From positions 1 through 22,913 of the forward strand of contig JAWXTR010000042.1 in assembly GCA_044433365.1 (NCBI GenBank): a stretch of 22,913 bases of DNA, in the 5' to 3' direction. Shown here one piece after another: positions 14,166 to 22,289 of the stretch. Every line of letters begins with the position of its first letter. The stretch's first letter is position 1. Both the position numbers and the translations under genes were made by a program. Origin of the DNA: CAMQVM01 sp044433365. GTDB taxonomy: Bacteria; Bacteroidota; Bacteroidia; Bacteroidales; Rikenellaceae. A model generated the notes under the pieces. The model ran no database searches. It was not told where the DNA came from and saw only the letters and a program-made list of their open reading frames with translations.

Positions 14166-14936
14166 ATGGCAAAGAACTTAAAAATGTCGTGGAGCAAAGC
14201 AGCAATTAAAACTGGACGTTCCACAGAAACGAATGCAATGCCCACTGAAATGTTTGCAATGGGCGTAGTTAAAGATAAATCTACCACCTTAGAACCCACT
14301 GATGGTGAATCTCTGAGTGCAAAAGCCACGGGTGGAATCCAAGTAGCTTATGAACAAGGGGAGGGTGCACTAGCCTTAAAAACTCGTATCATGGAGCCAC
14401 CAGAAGAGTTGTATGTAAATTTTGGACTGGGTGAAATTAACGAAGATACAGGCGAACTTGAAGTATTAACTCACGTTGTTCAAGGCTATTGGGCTGTTGA
14501 GGTCTCGCCTAAAAACGTAGGAGCGATAGGTATTCGTGCTCCTTACTGTCTTGTTACCTTCAAGCCAGGTCGTTCAGAAGAAGAGGGTGAGTATGTAGAT
14601 ATTGAATTTGCAATTCTTCCTCTTTTAGATGACGATTACGTGCCTGAAAACTGGTATAAAAAATTCCGCAAAGCAGGTAATTTATCTATTACCCCATCAG
14701 TCCTATCATTCACTTCATCCGAAGATACAACAGGTAAAACAGTGACCGCAACATCAACAGGAAACGTAACAGCATCATCAAATCAAAACTGGTGTACAGT
14801 AACTGCTGCTGCTAAGGTTGCAACAGTAAAGGTTACGGAAAACACAGATACATCATCCCGAACAGCAAGTGTTACGCTCACTGCTGATAACAAGAAAAGC
14901 GTAGTGACTGTAACGCAAGAGGGAGCATCAGAATAA
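14166..14936 (+). CDS. Major tail (tube) protein with C-terminal BACON domain
   Basis: A 256-residue protein. Residues 1-165 form the tube domain (LKMSWSKAAIKTG at the start; TGGIQVAYEQGEGALAL at 55-71; GYWAVEVSPKNVGAIGIR at 107-124). Residues 172-252 are a BACON/Ig-like add-on: LSITPSVLSFTSSEDTTGKT start, NWCTV at 208-212, Arg232 in SSRTASVTL and VTVTQ at 247-251. The BACON domain would project from each ring of the tail and could bind mucin glycans or host polysaccharide, as suggested for other Bacteroidota phages. It precedes the tRNA and chaperone genes. Confidence 0.82.
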   Translation: MAKNLKMSWSKAAIKTGRSTETNAMPTEMFAMGVVKDKSTTLEPTDGESLSAKATGGIQVAYEQGEGALALKTRIMEPPEELYVNFGLGEINEDTGELEVLTHVVQGYWAVEVSPKNVGAIGIRAPYCLVTFKPGRSEEEGEYVDIEFAILPLLDDDYVPENWYKKFRKAGNLSITPSVLSFTSSEDTTGKTVTATSTGNVTASSNQNWCTVTAAAKVATVKVTENTDTSSRTASVTLTADNKKSVVTVTQEGASE

Positions 14937-14988
14937 CGCTTGTTTTTAATGTGATTTTATTAAGTTGACAAAGGGAAAGTCCTCGTTT

Positions 14989-15011
14989 TGCAGTTTGTCG
15001 ATAAAACTGCA
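14989..15011 (+). other. Hairpin immediately upstream of the tRNA gene
   Basis: TGCAGTTT (14989-14996) and AAACTGCA (15004-15011) form an 8-bp perfect stem with a 7-nt loop, ending 4 bp before the tRNA 5' end. It lacks a T-run, so it is not an intrinsic terminator. It may assist tRNA 5' processing or protect the tail-protein mRNA 3' end. Confidence 0.5.
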
Positions 15012-15015
15012 CTAT

Positions 15016-15100
15016 GGAGGGTTGGCAGAGTGGCTTAATGCGATAGTTTGCTAAACTATTTATCGGCAACGATACAGAGGTTCGAATCCTCTACTCTCCG
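15016..15100 (+). tRNA. tRNA-Ser (anticodon GCU)
   Basis: A complete class II tRNA cloverleaf. The acceptor stem GGAGGGT pairs with ACTCTCC (one G-U), D arm GCA/TGC, and anticodon stem ATAGT/ACTAT with loop TTGCTAA. The anticodon GCT is at 15050-15052, and the long variable arm TATCG-GCAA-CGATA is diagnostic of serine tRNA. The T arm is AGAGG-TTCGAAT-CCTCT and the discriminator is G15100. CCA is not encoded. It reads Ser codons AGC/AGU, which the phage genes use often. It sits inside the tail operon between the major tail gene and the chaperone gene with no promoter of its own visible, so it is probably cut from the structural mRNA. Confidence 0.95.
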
Positions 15101-15115
15101 CTAATACTTGATATT

Positions 15116-15604
15116 ATGACAAACAACCATATCGAAAAACTTGTAGCAGATAGTGTTTTAAACAACCCGATAGAGATAACTGTTGGCGGTAAAAAGATGC
15201 TTATTAGTAAACCAACAATTGCAACACTAATATCTGCTTCTCAGTGGATTGCAAAGCTCCCTGAAATACCTAATCCTGCAACAAATGACGAGGCAACAAA
15301 TATCGCTTTGTGCTATGCTAAAGATTGCGCTGTAATTGGGGAGATTGCAGCTATTCTCATTTTAGGACATAAGGGCATGAAAAAAGAGTGGAAGATTTTT
15401 GATTGGACCATTAGAAGCTGGGATAATGTGAAACCACTTGCAAAAAAATTATTAGATGAATTTTCTGCAAAAGAACTTTACAATCTTATTACTGCATCGC
15501 TAGGAGAGCAAAACCTTGATTTTTTTTTGAACATTATCATTTCCCTCAGCAAAGTGAATCTGATAAAAGCGACGAAGATAAAAACGACAGTATCTGGGCA
15601 GTAA
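15116..15604 (+). CDS. Tail assembly chaperone, short (gpG-like) product
   Basis: A 162-residue zero-frame product encoded between the major tail gene and the tape measure, the place of lambda gpG-like chaperones. The body (1-135) is mostly helical (ISKPTIATLISASQWIAKL; NVKPLAKKLLDEFSAKELYNLI). Codons 135-138 (D-F-F-L) lie on a run of nine T where a -1 shift would switch to the longer product; the zero frame continues only 25 codons more. gpG-type proteins coat the tape measure and recruit tube subunits during tail assembly and are absent from mature virions. Confidence 0.85.
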   Translation: MTNNHIEKLVADSVLNNPIEITVGGKKMLISKPTIATLISASQWIAKLPEIPNPATNDEATNIALCYAKDCAVIGEIAAILILGHKGMKKEWKIFDWTIRSWDNVKPLAKKLLDEFSAKELYNLITASLGEQNLDFFLNIIISLSKVNLIKATKIKTTVSGQ

Positions 15605-15798
15605 TACTAGGGACTTGCAAAAATCTAGGAATTACACCAAATGAGGTATTAGAGATGACCTGTGAAGCTGCAAAATTATATTCTTTAGCTACTCCAACAT
15701 ACAACAGCAATAAAAAAGATAGCGAACCAAAATTTGATGAATCAAAGGATGCTAACAATCCAGAAAATTTTAAAAACTTAGACATAGAGTATGAATAG
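15116..15798 (+). CDS. Tail assembly chaperone, -1 frameshifted (gpGT-like) fusion
   Basis: A -1 shift on the T run at 15520-15528 joins the first 137 codons to an open frame ending at TAG 15796-15798, giving a 227-residue protein. The 90-residue extension has an acidic linker (SESDKSDEDKND) and a helical domain (SIWAVILGTCKNLGITPNEVLEM in two parts, then AAKLYSLATP) like gpT extensions. In the -1 frame a TGA lies directly before the T run (15517-15519) and there is no start codon until 15655, so the frame is useful only through slippage. Its end overlaps the tape measure start by 8 bp. A homopolymer sequencing error could mimic this but would still leave the same fused protein. Confidence 0.85.
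15518..15530 (+). promoter_or_regulatory. Programmed -1 ribosomal frameshift site
   Basis: GAT TTT TTT TTG in the zero frame provides a T-TTT-TTT slippery heptamer (from 15520); the -1 frame reads TTT TTT TTT GAA. No obvious strong downstream hairpin or upstream Shine-Dalgarno element is seen, so the long T run itself may suffice. Confidence 0.8.
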
Positions 15799-18700
15799 CG
15801 AAGATGGAAAAATATGGTACGGACTCGGCATAGATAATGCAGGCTTACAAGCTGATGCAAACAAATCTATATCTATTTTTAAGGGTATAAGCAATGATGC
15901 AAAATATGAGTTCCAATCCCTTACAAAATACATCAAAAATGTTGGTGCTGCTATTGGTATTGGGTTTGGTATCGACCAGATACGACAGTTCGGAATGGAG
16001 TTGATTAACGTTCGTGGTCAATTCCAAACCTTTGAGGCTGTTTTATCAAACACTCTAGGCGACCCAACAAAAGCCAAAGCATCCATGCAAATGATTCAAG
16101 ATTTTGCAGCTACTACACCTTTTCAGGTGGATGCACTAACTGGTTCATTTGTGAAGCTAGCAAATCAGGGCTTTATTCCTACTATGCAACAAATGACCCT
16201 GCTAGGTGATTTAGCTAGTTCGACAGGTAAGGGGTTTGACCAACTATCGGAAGCGATTATTGATGCTCAGACAGGTGAATTTGAGCGATTAAAAGAGTTT
16301 GGTATCCGTGCAAGCAAAGAGGGTGACAAAGTAACGTTTACTTTTAAAGAACAAGCTACACAAGTTGATTTTACTGCTTCATCTATCCGTGATTATATCT
16401 TATCGTTAGGTGAGTTAGAGGGTGTTCAAGGCTCTAACGCTGCAATCGCTGCAACTCTTACAGGTCAAGTGTCAAATCTACAAGATGCTATCACTCAAAT
16501 GTACAACAAAATAGGCTCTGAATCTGAGGGAGTGCTTTCGGGTGCTGTTTCAGGTGCTTCTTATTTAGTTGAACATTATGAGGAGGTTGAAAAGGTTTTA
16601 GGTGTTCTAATTGCCACTTATGGCTCTTATAAGGCTGCATTAATCACAATTGCTGCAATAGAAAAATCACGTATGCTTGCAGATAACATACGCTTAACTA
16701 TGATGTTCCGCAAAGAACTTGGACTGCTTACGGCTGCACAACAAGCTTTTAATATTTCTGCAAAAGCTAATCCTTATGCGCTATTAGTGACAGCGGTAGT
16801 TGCTGTTGGTACGGCTTATTGGGCGTTTTCTGAAAAAGCCGATAGTGCATCAAAAGCTCAAAAAGCACTTAATGATAATATTTCAGACTTCAACAAAAAT
16901 GTATTATCCGAGCAAAGTAATTTGGCTAAACTCAAAGGTGAATTATCAGCATTAGAAAAAGGCACAGATGCTTACAATACCGTAAAGGACAAGATTGTAT
17001 CTGGATATAGTAAATACTACTCTGGACTAGAAGCAGAGATAGAGAAAGTTGGGTTAACCGAAGATGCTTACAATAAATTATCAGTAGCTATTGCAAAATC
17101 ATTTGGAGCTCGTCAATACGAAGCGTTTAGCACTCAACAACAATCTGAATTATCTGAGACTATGAGCCTATATTTAGGCAAGATACAGGATAGATTGTAT
17201 AAAGACTTAGGAGATGAAAAAGGGTTGGAGGTCTACACTAAAATACGTAATGCAATACTAGAGCGTAAAGAGCTAGATGCAGAGACTGTAAGCATTCTCG
17301 ACAACGTACAGGATAAAGGAACGATTGTAGCCGATGCTCGTTTAGATGGTTATATAGCCAAGATTAGAGCTGCTCAAAATGCAACTGATGAATTTGATGA
17401 AAAAGCACGTGTTAAATTTGGTGTGGATGAAACAGGTAAAAAAACCGAAGATGGTGGTGAAATTTCAAGTGAAACCATCTACGGAGAAGAATACCGAGCA
17501 GCACAAAAAGAGTGGCAAGATGCAAAAAAAGCCTACGAAGCAATCGAAAAAGATAGGGACTCAGTAACAACAAAAGCATTTAATGATGCTAAAAATCGTC
17601 TTGACGAAGCTCAAAAGGTTTTCACCTCTCTAGGTGGAGAAACTAAACAAGGTAGAGGGGGTTTAAATCCCGTTGCTGACGAAGATAAAGAGCTAATCAA
17701 AGGCTCTATCGCATGGTATGAGGAGCAAATCCAAAAGTTACTAACAGTTAGAAGCTCTTTAACTGATGCTGATGAAATTGCTAATATAGATGGTCAAATT
17801 GATTCACACCGTGGGTCTATCAGTAGTTTAAATTCAGTCAGCGAAAAAAGGAAGCAAGCGGATGAAGCCATCAAGGCAGAGCAAGAACAAACTCAAAAAC
17901 TACAAGAGCAATACAACGAAAGACTAAACTCCTTCAAAACTTTCAAAGAGCAGTACGCAGAATTGGAAGCAGAGCACAAAGAAAAGCTAGGGTTTATCTC
18001 TAAAAAAGGCGGTAGTCAGAGTGATGTAGATGCTGAAAATCAAGATTACGAGAGCAAACTTCAATCCCTTAACGATGAAGTTTTAGCCACAATCGGAGAT
18101 TTTGAAGCTCTAGGAATTGAGACAACCGACAAGGTTATTGATGAAATGATAGCTAAGCTCCAAAAAGCTAAGAGTGGGTTGCTTATTAGTTCAGGGGGCA
18201 AAGAAAATGCGCAAATTCAAGCTGTTAACAAAGGGATAGAGAAATGTATTAGACTGAAAGAGAAAAACAATAATACATCCAACGGTCGCACTCTTAAAGA
18301 GTGGCAAGACATGGAGTCTCAACTAAAAGATTGTGTAGGCTCTTTCAGCGAAATAGGCGAAGCTATCGGTGGCGTTGTCGGTGAGACTATTAGCGCAGCA
18401 GGAGATATAACAGCATCTACAATATCAATGATTAGTGGTATAGTAATGCTTGTTGAAAATGGAGTATCGGGAATGACCGCAGCTGGTAAAGCAGGTTCAG
18501 CAGCTCTAAAAGCGGTTGAAAGTGCATCGGTGATACTTGCGGTTATTGGTGCGGTGGTAAGTATCGTTACAAAACTATATAATCTTATCAATGGCAACAA
18601 ACAAGCTGCTATACAGGAGGAAATAGATGCTTACAATACATTAGTTGAAACATACGATACATTAATCGACAAACAAAAGGATTTATTAGAAAATTCTAAA

Positions 18701-19714
18701 CAATCCTCCGTTTTTGCAGAATATAATAAGGCTCTCGATTTGGTGAGTGCTAAGCAAAAAGCTGCTGCATCCTCTCTGAAAAGTTGGTTTTCGTCAGGTG
18801 CTAGTATGTTTAAACACTCCGAGGGATATAAATTTAACGAAGAGTTTGGTGATTATTTAAGCAGTGACGACCTTTTCTCTATGGTTGGCAGTGATTGGGA
18901 ACGATTTATTTTAGACCATTCGGAAGTATGGGGTAGATTACCGCAAGAGGTAAGAGATTATGCACAAGAGGTAATTGATGCTAGCGAAGAAACTGCTGAG
19001 CTGGGCGATACCATGAAAGAGAGTTTAACAGGTATCTCTTTCGACTCATTAGAGGACGATTTCAAAGATACTCTAATGGATATGAATGACGATGCAGAAG
19101 ATTTCGCTGAAAACTTTGCAAATATGATGCTCGACTCATTAGCTCAATCCCTTATGGATACCAAATATAACGAGATGCTAACCAAGTGGTACGACAAATA
19201 TTCGGACTTTATGAAAGATGGGGATTTAGATGATACAGAGCTTGCCAACCTAAAAGCTGATTGGGAAAGCATCTCAGAAAAGGCTGAACAAGACAGAGAG
19301 AGCTTAAAACAAATTCAAAGTGAAGTCTTAGGCTCTGCTAGCAACTCCGACCGAACCTCAACATCATCAAGCGGAATAACAGCATCACAAGAGAGTGTGG
19401 ATGTACTAGATGGTAGATTAACCGTAATGCAAGCACACACCTTTGGAATCAACGAAAACACCGCAATTATTCGGGCGGATTTATCCGCTATCCGCAGCCA
19501 TTTGGGTTTAGGGTCAGGTGAGAAGTCAACAGTAATAAATATAGATGGCTTTGCAACTCACATGGAGAGGATGCGAGATATTGCATCTCAGCAGCTTTCG
19601 GAGCTAAAAGGCATTAATACTAATACCGCAAGGCTAGAAGCAATTGAATCTCACATGTATAAAATGGAGCAGTCAATTGACACAATTAGGGTAAAAGGCA
19701 TAAAAATAAAGTAA
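15791..19714 (+). CDS. Tail tape measure protein
   Basis: A 1307-residue protein, the longest in the window, directly after the chaperone. The N-terminal region has the TP901-1-type tape measure signature: GQFQTFEAVLSNTLGD around residue 76, ATTPFQVDALTGSFVKLANQGF around 107, and TGEFERLKEFGI. Hydrophobic segments occur near 266-290, 324-346 and, most strongly, 850-935 (Gly/Ala-rich, probable membrane-penetrating part). Long coiled coils lie near 570-615 and 685-735. No lysozyme or peptidase domain is seen. At about 0.15 nm per residue, tail length would be near 190-200 nm, if unprocessed. Confidence 0.95.
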   Translation: MNSEDGKIWYGLGIDNAGLQADANKSISIFKGISNDAKYEFQSLTKYIKNVGAAIGIGFGIDQIRQFGMELINVRGQFQTFEAVLSNTLGDPTKAKASMQMIQDFAATTPFQVDALTGSFVKLANQGFIPTMQQMTLLGDLASSTGKGFDQLSEAIIDAQTGEFERLKEFGIRASKEGDKVTFTFKEQATQVDFTASSIRDYILSLGELEGVQGSNAAIAATLTGQVSNLQDAITQMYNKIGSESEGVLSGAVSGASYLVEHYEEVEKVLGVLIATYGSYKAALITIAAIEKSRMLADNIRLTMMFRKELGLLTAAQQAFNISAKANPYALLVTAVVAVGTAYWAFSEKADSASKAQKALNDNISDFNKNVLSEQSNLAKLKGELSALEKGTDAYNTVKDKIVSGYSKYYSGLEAEIEKVGLTEDAYNKLSVAIAKSFGARQYEAFSTQQQSELSETMSLYLGKIQDRLYKDLGDEKGLEVYTKIRNAILERKELDAETVSILDNVQDKGTIVADARLDGYIAKIRAAQNATDEFDEKARVKFGVDETGKKTEDGGEISSETIYGEEYRAAQKEWQDAKKAYEAIEKDRDSVTTKAFNDAKNRLDEAQKVFTSLGGETKQGRGGLNPVADEDKELIKGSIAWYEEQIQKLLTVRSSLTDADEIANIDGQIDSHRGSISSLNSVSEKRKQADEAIKAEQEQTQKLQEQYNERLNSFKTFKEQYAELEAEHKEKLGFISKKGGSQSDVDAENQDYESKLQSLNDEVLATIGDFEALGIETTDKVIDEMIAKLQKAKSGLLISSGGKENAQIQAVNKGIEKCIRLKEKNNNTSNGRTLKEWQDMESQLKDCVGSFSEIGEAIGGVVGETISAAGDITASTISMISGIVMLVENGVSGMTAAGKAGSAALKAVESASVILAVIGAVVSIVTKLYNLINGNKQAAIQEEIDAYNTLVETYDTLIDKQKDLLENSKQSSVFAEYNKALDLVSAKQKAAASSLKSWFSSGASMFKHSEGYKFNEEFGDYLSSDDLFSMVGSDWERFILDHSEVWGRLPQEVRDYAQEVIDASEETAELGDTMKESLTGISFDSLEDDFKDTLMDMNDDAEDFAENFANMMLDSLAQSLMDTKYNEMLTKWYDKYSDFMKDGDLDDTELANLKADWESISEKAEQDRESLKQIQSEVLGSASNSDRTSTSSSGITASQESVDVLDGRLTVMQAHTFGINENTAIIRADLSAIRSHLGLGSGEKSTVINIDGFATHMERMRDIASQQLSELKGINTNTARLEAIESHMYKMEQSIDTIRVKGIKIK

Positions 19715-20563
19715 ATGACTGATAGATTATACATAGACGAAGTACCTATTTTCGAGACTTACGGAGTATTCGTTGCTCAGTACAACTACAAAAGTGTAGC
19801 GCAGTTCCCGAAGTTTAAAGCGTTTACGATAAACGACTGGGCGGAGGAAGATGGTGTAGAGGTAGATTTATCTGCTCCGAAGTTTGAAAGTAGACAAATC
19901 ACCATCAAATTCTTTGCAGAGGAGCTAATACAGGTCACAGCACTTATAGAACTACTCTCAGATGGTGCATATCATGAGTTTAATATGACCGAAATTGGCA
20001 AAACTCTTAAACTTCGATATGTTAGTAGTTCTAGTACATCGCTCTTTATCAAGTCGGGTAGCTTTTCAATAACGTTAGCTGATGATTTCCCTTTTCGGGA
20101 TTACGAATATCTAGCAGCTACACCACTCACAGAGGTATGGCAACAAGGATATAAGATTGACGATGTAGACTTATCTAGCTACGGAATTTGGGTGTTAAAT
20201 GGTACAGATGCTGAGCTTTTAAAGCAAGCAGCAGTAAAACCTAACCTCACTATCAACACATCCGCTATAGATGGTGTAGTTTACGATGCTGAGGTGGTAA
20301 AATACAAAGCAAAAAACGCAAACTTGAAGTTTTTGATAAACGCACCTGATAGAGTAACTTTTTGGCGCAATTACAATGCGTTTTTTTACAATCTAACGCA
20401 ACCGAACGAACGAGAGATAGAATACACTATACAGGGAGTAACTAAGAAATTTAGCTGCTATTACAGTAGTTCAGAGGTGTCAAAACTAGATGTACTCACA
20501 AGCGGTAGAGTATGGTGTGAATTTAACGTAACGCTAGTAATTAATAAGGAGATAAACGAATGA
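19715..20563 (+). CDS. Distal tail (Dit)-like protein with two similar halves
   Basis: A 282-residue protein right after the tape measure, at the Dit position. Two halves look alike. Residues about 1-135 contain APKFESRQITIKFFAEE with SGSFSITLADDFP, and residues about 145-282 contain KYKAKNANLKFLINAP with GRVWCEFNVTLVI. This suggests duplication of the split-barrel domain that forms the hexameric hub at the tail end. There is no clear carbohydrate-binding insertion. Its TGA overlaps the next ATG. Confidence 0.75.
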   Translation: MTDRLYIDEVPIFETYGVFVAQYNYKSVAQFPKFKAFTINDWAEEDGVEVDLSAPKFESRQITIKFFAEELIQVTALIELLSDGAYHEFNMTEIGKTLKLRYVSSSSTSLFIKSGSFSITLADDFPFRDYEYLAATPLTEVWQQGYKIDDVDLSSYGIWVLNGTDAELLKQAAVKPNLTINTSAIDGVVYDAEVVKYKAKNANLKFLINAPDRVTFWRNYNAFFYNLTQPNEREIEYTIQGVTKKFSCYYSSSEVSKLDVLTSGRVWCEFNVTLVINKEINE

Positions 20564-21150
20564 AAAGAGGAGAAAATTTAGTATTTGTTGGCAGGGTGCT
20601 ATATCGCTCTGCTAAATCAGATAGCAATAGCGACTTTATAGAGTTACAAGATTTAGAGGGATTAGATATTAGGATGTCGCTAAATCGTAGCGGTATGCTA
20701 AAACATATGTTTACACTGACGAAAAAAGGGGCGATGTTTGTCTCTGCTCCATTCTCAACAGTCGATTTATGCGGTGATTACGAGGTTGAGGTTGCACTTG
20801 TAGCCGATAATCAGGTTGTCGTTTGTCGTAATGAAGCGTATGTTAATATACAAGACAGTGCACTAGGTAAAAACATTGCTGAAACACTAATATTAACTTC
20901 GGAAGTGGGAAATCAGAGCACTACTACCACTTTGCCCGATGGAGAGTTTGAATATATCGTAGAGCTTGCACAAACAGGTAGTGAAGCTGAGATAAACTCA
21001 TGGAGTGATTGCGGTGGAGAAACTGCTCTCTCTTGTTTTCTTGGCACAATCCTAAAAGGCGACAGCGTAAACATCTACTACTCCGATTCCCGAGAAGAAG
21101 CAATCGAAAGCAGTAAAAACGACCAAAATAACTTTTATGTATGGGAATAG
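20560..21150 (+). CDS. Tail tip/baseplate protein of unknown type
   Basis: A 196-residue, beta-rich protein coupled to the Dit-like gene by an ATGA overlap. An AAGGAG-like element lies about 10 bp upstream of its start, unusual in this phylum. Segments include FIELQDLEGLDIRMSLNRSG (26-45), with five Cys overall (CGG, SCFLG). I do not recognise a family. No peptidoglycan hydrolase or Tal motif is visible although a tail-associated protein would normally come here. A structural role in the tail tip is inferred from position. Confidence 0.6.
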   Translation: MKRGENLVFVGRVLYRSAKSDSNSDFIELQDLEGLDIRMSLNRSGMLKHMFTLTKKGAMFVSAPFSTVDLCGDYEVEVALVADNQVVVCRNEAYVNIQDSALGKNIAETLILTSEVGNQSTTTTLPDGEFEYIVELAQTGSEAEINSWSDCGGETALSCFLGTILKGDSVNIYYSDSREEAIESSKNDQNNFYVWE

Positions 21151-21152
21151 CA

Positions 21153-21353
21153 ATGTTCGGTCGTCAGCTAAAAGGCATAGCCTACAGAGGGCGTGAACCC
21201 TCTTTAGTAGTCTTTCAAGGGGTGATTCTGTTCGATATTGAGCAATTTTCGTTCACACCCGATAATATATATTTCGATTACTCCGCTTATCAGCAGGAGC
21301 AATTAATTACTATTAAATCAGATACCGATTGGTATCTGGAAGAAATATTTTAA
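21153..21353 (+). CDS. Small tail-tip protein ending in the first half of a BACON-like domain
   Basis: A 66-residue protein; ATG 21153 is chosen since an ATG at 21141 would overlap the previous gene. Residues 1-30 (MFGRQLKGIAYRGREPSLVV onward) are of unknown type. Residues 31-66 read FSFTPDNIYFDYSAYQQEQL then ITIKSDTDWYLEEIF, matching strands A-C of a BACON domain up to its first conserved Trp (W60), and then stop. The rest of the fold is missing from this chain, while the next protein, starting 2 bp later, opens with sequence like the missing second half. This may be a decayed fusion or a real partner arrangement. Confidence 0.6.
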   Translation: MFGRQLKGIAYRGREPSLVVFQGVILFDIEQFSFTPDNIYFDYSAYQQEQLITIKSDTDWYLEEIF

Positions 21354-21355
21354 AT

Positions 21356-22288
21356 ATGGCAGTACTTAATTTAGGAAAAATAGAAGTAGGGGTTCAGAGC
21401 GGAACAGCAGGAACTCACGAGGTAGGGGTTAAATACACCACCGAGCACACAGGTAGAAGTAATTACACCAAGCAATTTCGAGGAGTTGCAGGAGATGCTT
21501 CAGCCGTTGCAACAGTCACCATCGCAGGGGCTGCACAGTCTATGCAGCTATTAGCAACGTCAGATGATGTTGCTTGGGATGCTATCGTTGCTAGTGTGAC
21601 AGTGCGTACAAACTCAGAGAAATTTAGAGTCTCTACTACGAGCGAAAAGGCAATTACGCTTAAAAGTGCATCAGCCTACACAGTTAACGAACTTGTAGGT
21701 ACGTTTACATCCACTTTAGGTAAAGCAGACAAGCACGAAGCAGTAATTAGCTTTGGCTTTACAACTAATACAACGTCAGCAGAAGAGGTAATCCCGATAA
21801 TTATAGAATATTGGGACGGTACAGAGTACCAAACAGCAGGTACATACACAATAAATCAATCCTCAGCCGATGCCGATATTACAATATCTGCTAATCCGTC
21901 TACTATTGCGCAGTTCTCTAATGCTGCATCGTCAGTCGATGTAGTGATTACCGCTAACAAGGCTATTTCATTAAGTAAGGCAGGAGCTTCAACAGATTGG
22001 TTCTCAATCTCTGCTAACTCTGCTACTGCAGGAGATACAACACTTACAATCTCAGTTACCGCACAAGCTGTTGCAGCTTCGGAACGCTCAGGTAGCGTAG
22101 TTATTAAAAACCCTGTTTCAGGGTCTACAATCCTAACACTAGCTATCTCACAAGCTGCTGGCGATGCTTACGCTATTTCGATTACTCCTACCTCAATTTC
22201 GTTTGATAACGACGAAGTAAACGTAATCAAAAATGTAGAGGTTACGGCTAACGCTGCATGGTATATAGAGGAAGTAATCAGTAATTAA
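21356..22288 (+). CDS. Tail-tip protein: BACON second half, Ig-like domains, BACON first half
   Basis: A 310-residue protein from ATG 21356 (a TTG at 21329 is less likely). Residues 5-60 look like the second half of a BACON domain (IEVGVQSGTAGTHEVGVKYT, Arg34, VATVTIAGAA). Residues about 63-168 are a looser Ig-like domain ending TYTINQ. Residues 174-268 are a complete BACON domain (ITISANPSTI, STDWFSI at 212-218, ERSGSVVI, LAISQAA). Residues 272-310 are a first half again (ISITPTSISFDNDE, ANAAWYIEEV) ending at the first Trp and then stop. It is Thr/Ser/Ala-rich and likely a surface-exposed adhesin of the tail tip. Confidence 0.7.
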   Translation: MAVLNLGKIEVGVQSGTAGTHEVGVKYTTEHTGRSNYTKQFRGVAGDASAVATVTIAGAAQSMQLLATSDDVAWDAIVASVTVRTNSEKFRVSTTSEKAITLKSASAYTVNELVGTFTSTLGKADKHEAVISFGFTTNTTSAEEVIPIIIEYWDGTEYQTAGTYTINQSSADADITISANPSTIAQFSNAASSVDVVITANKAISLSKAGASTDWFSISANSATAGDTTLTISVTAQAVAASERSGSVVIKNPVSGSTILTLAISQAAGDAYAISITPTSISFDNDEVNVIKNVEVTANAAWYIEEVISN

Positions 22289-22289
22289 T

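Noticed and set aside
14965..15015. Promoter for the tRNA (TTGACA at 14965-14970)
   Set aside because: TTGACA is a proteobacterial -35 form; no TAnnTTTG element stands in the right place for this phylum, so co-transcription is more likely.
21317..21353. Programmed -1 frameshift fusing the 66- and 310-residue tail-tip proteins
   Set aside because: The frames would allow a -1 shift, but no X-XXY-YYZ slip site occurs in the overlap, and the next junction would need a different shift.
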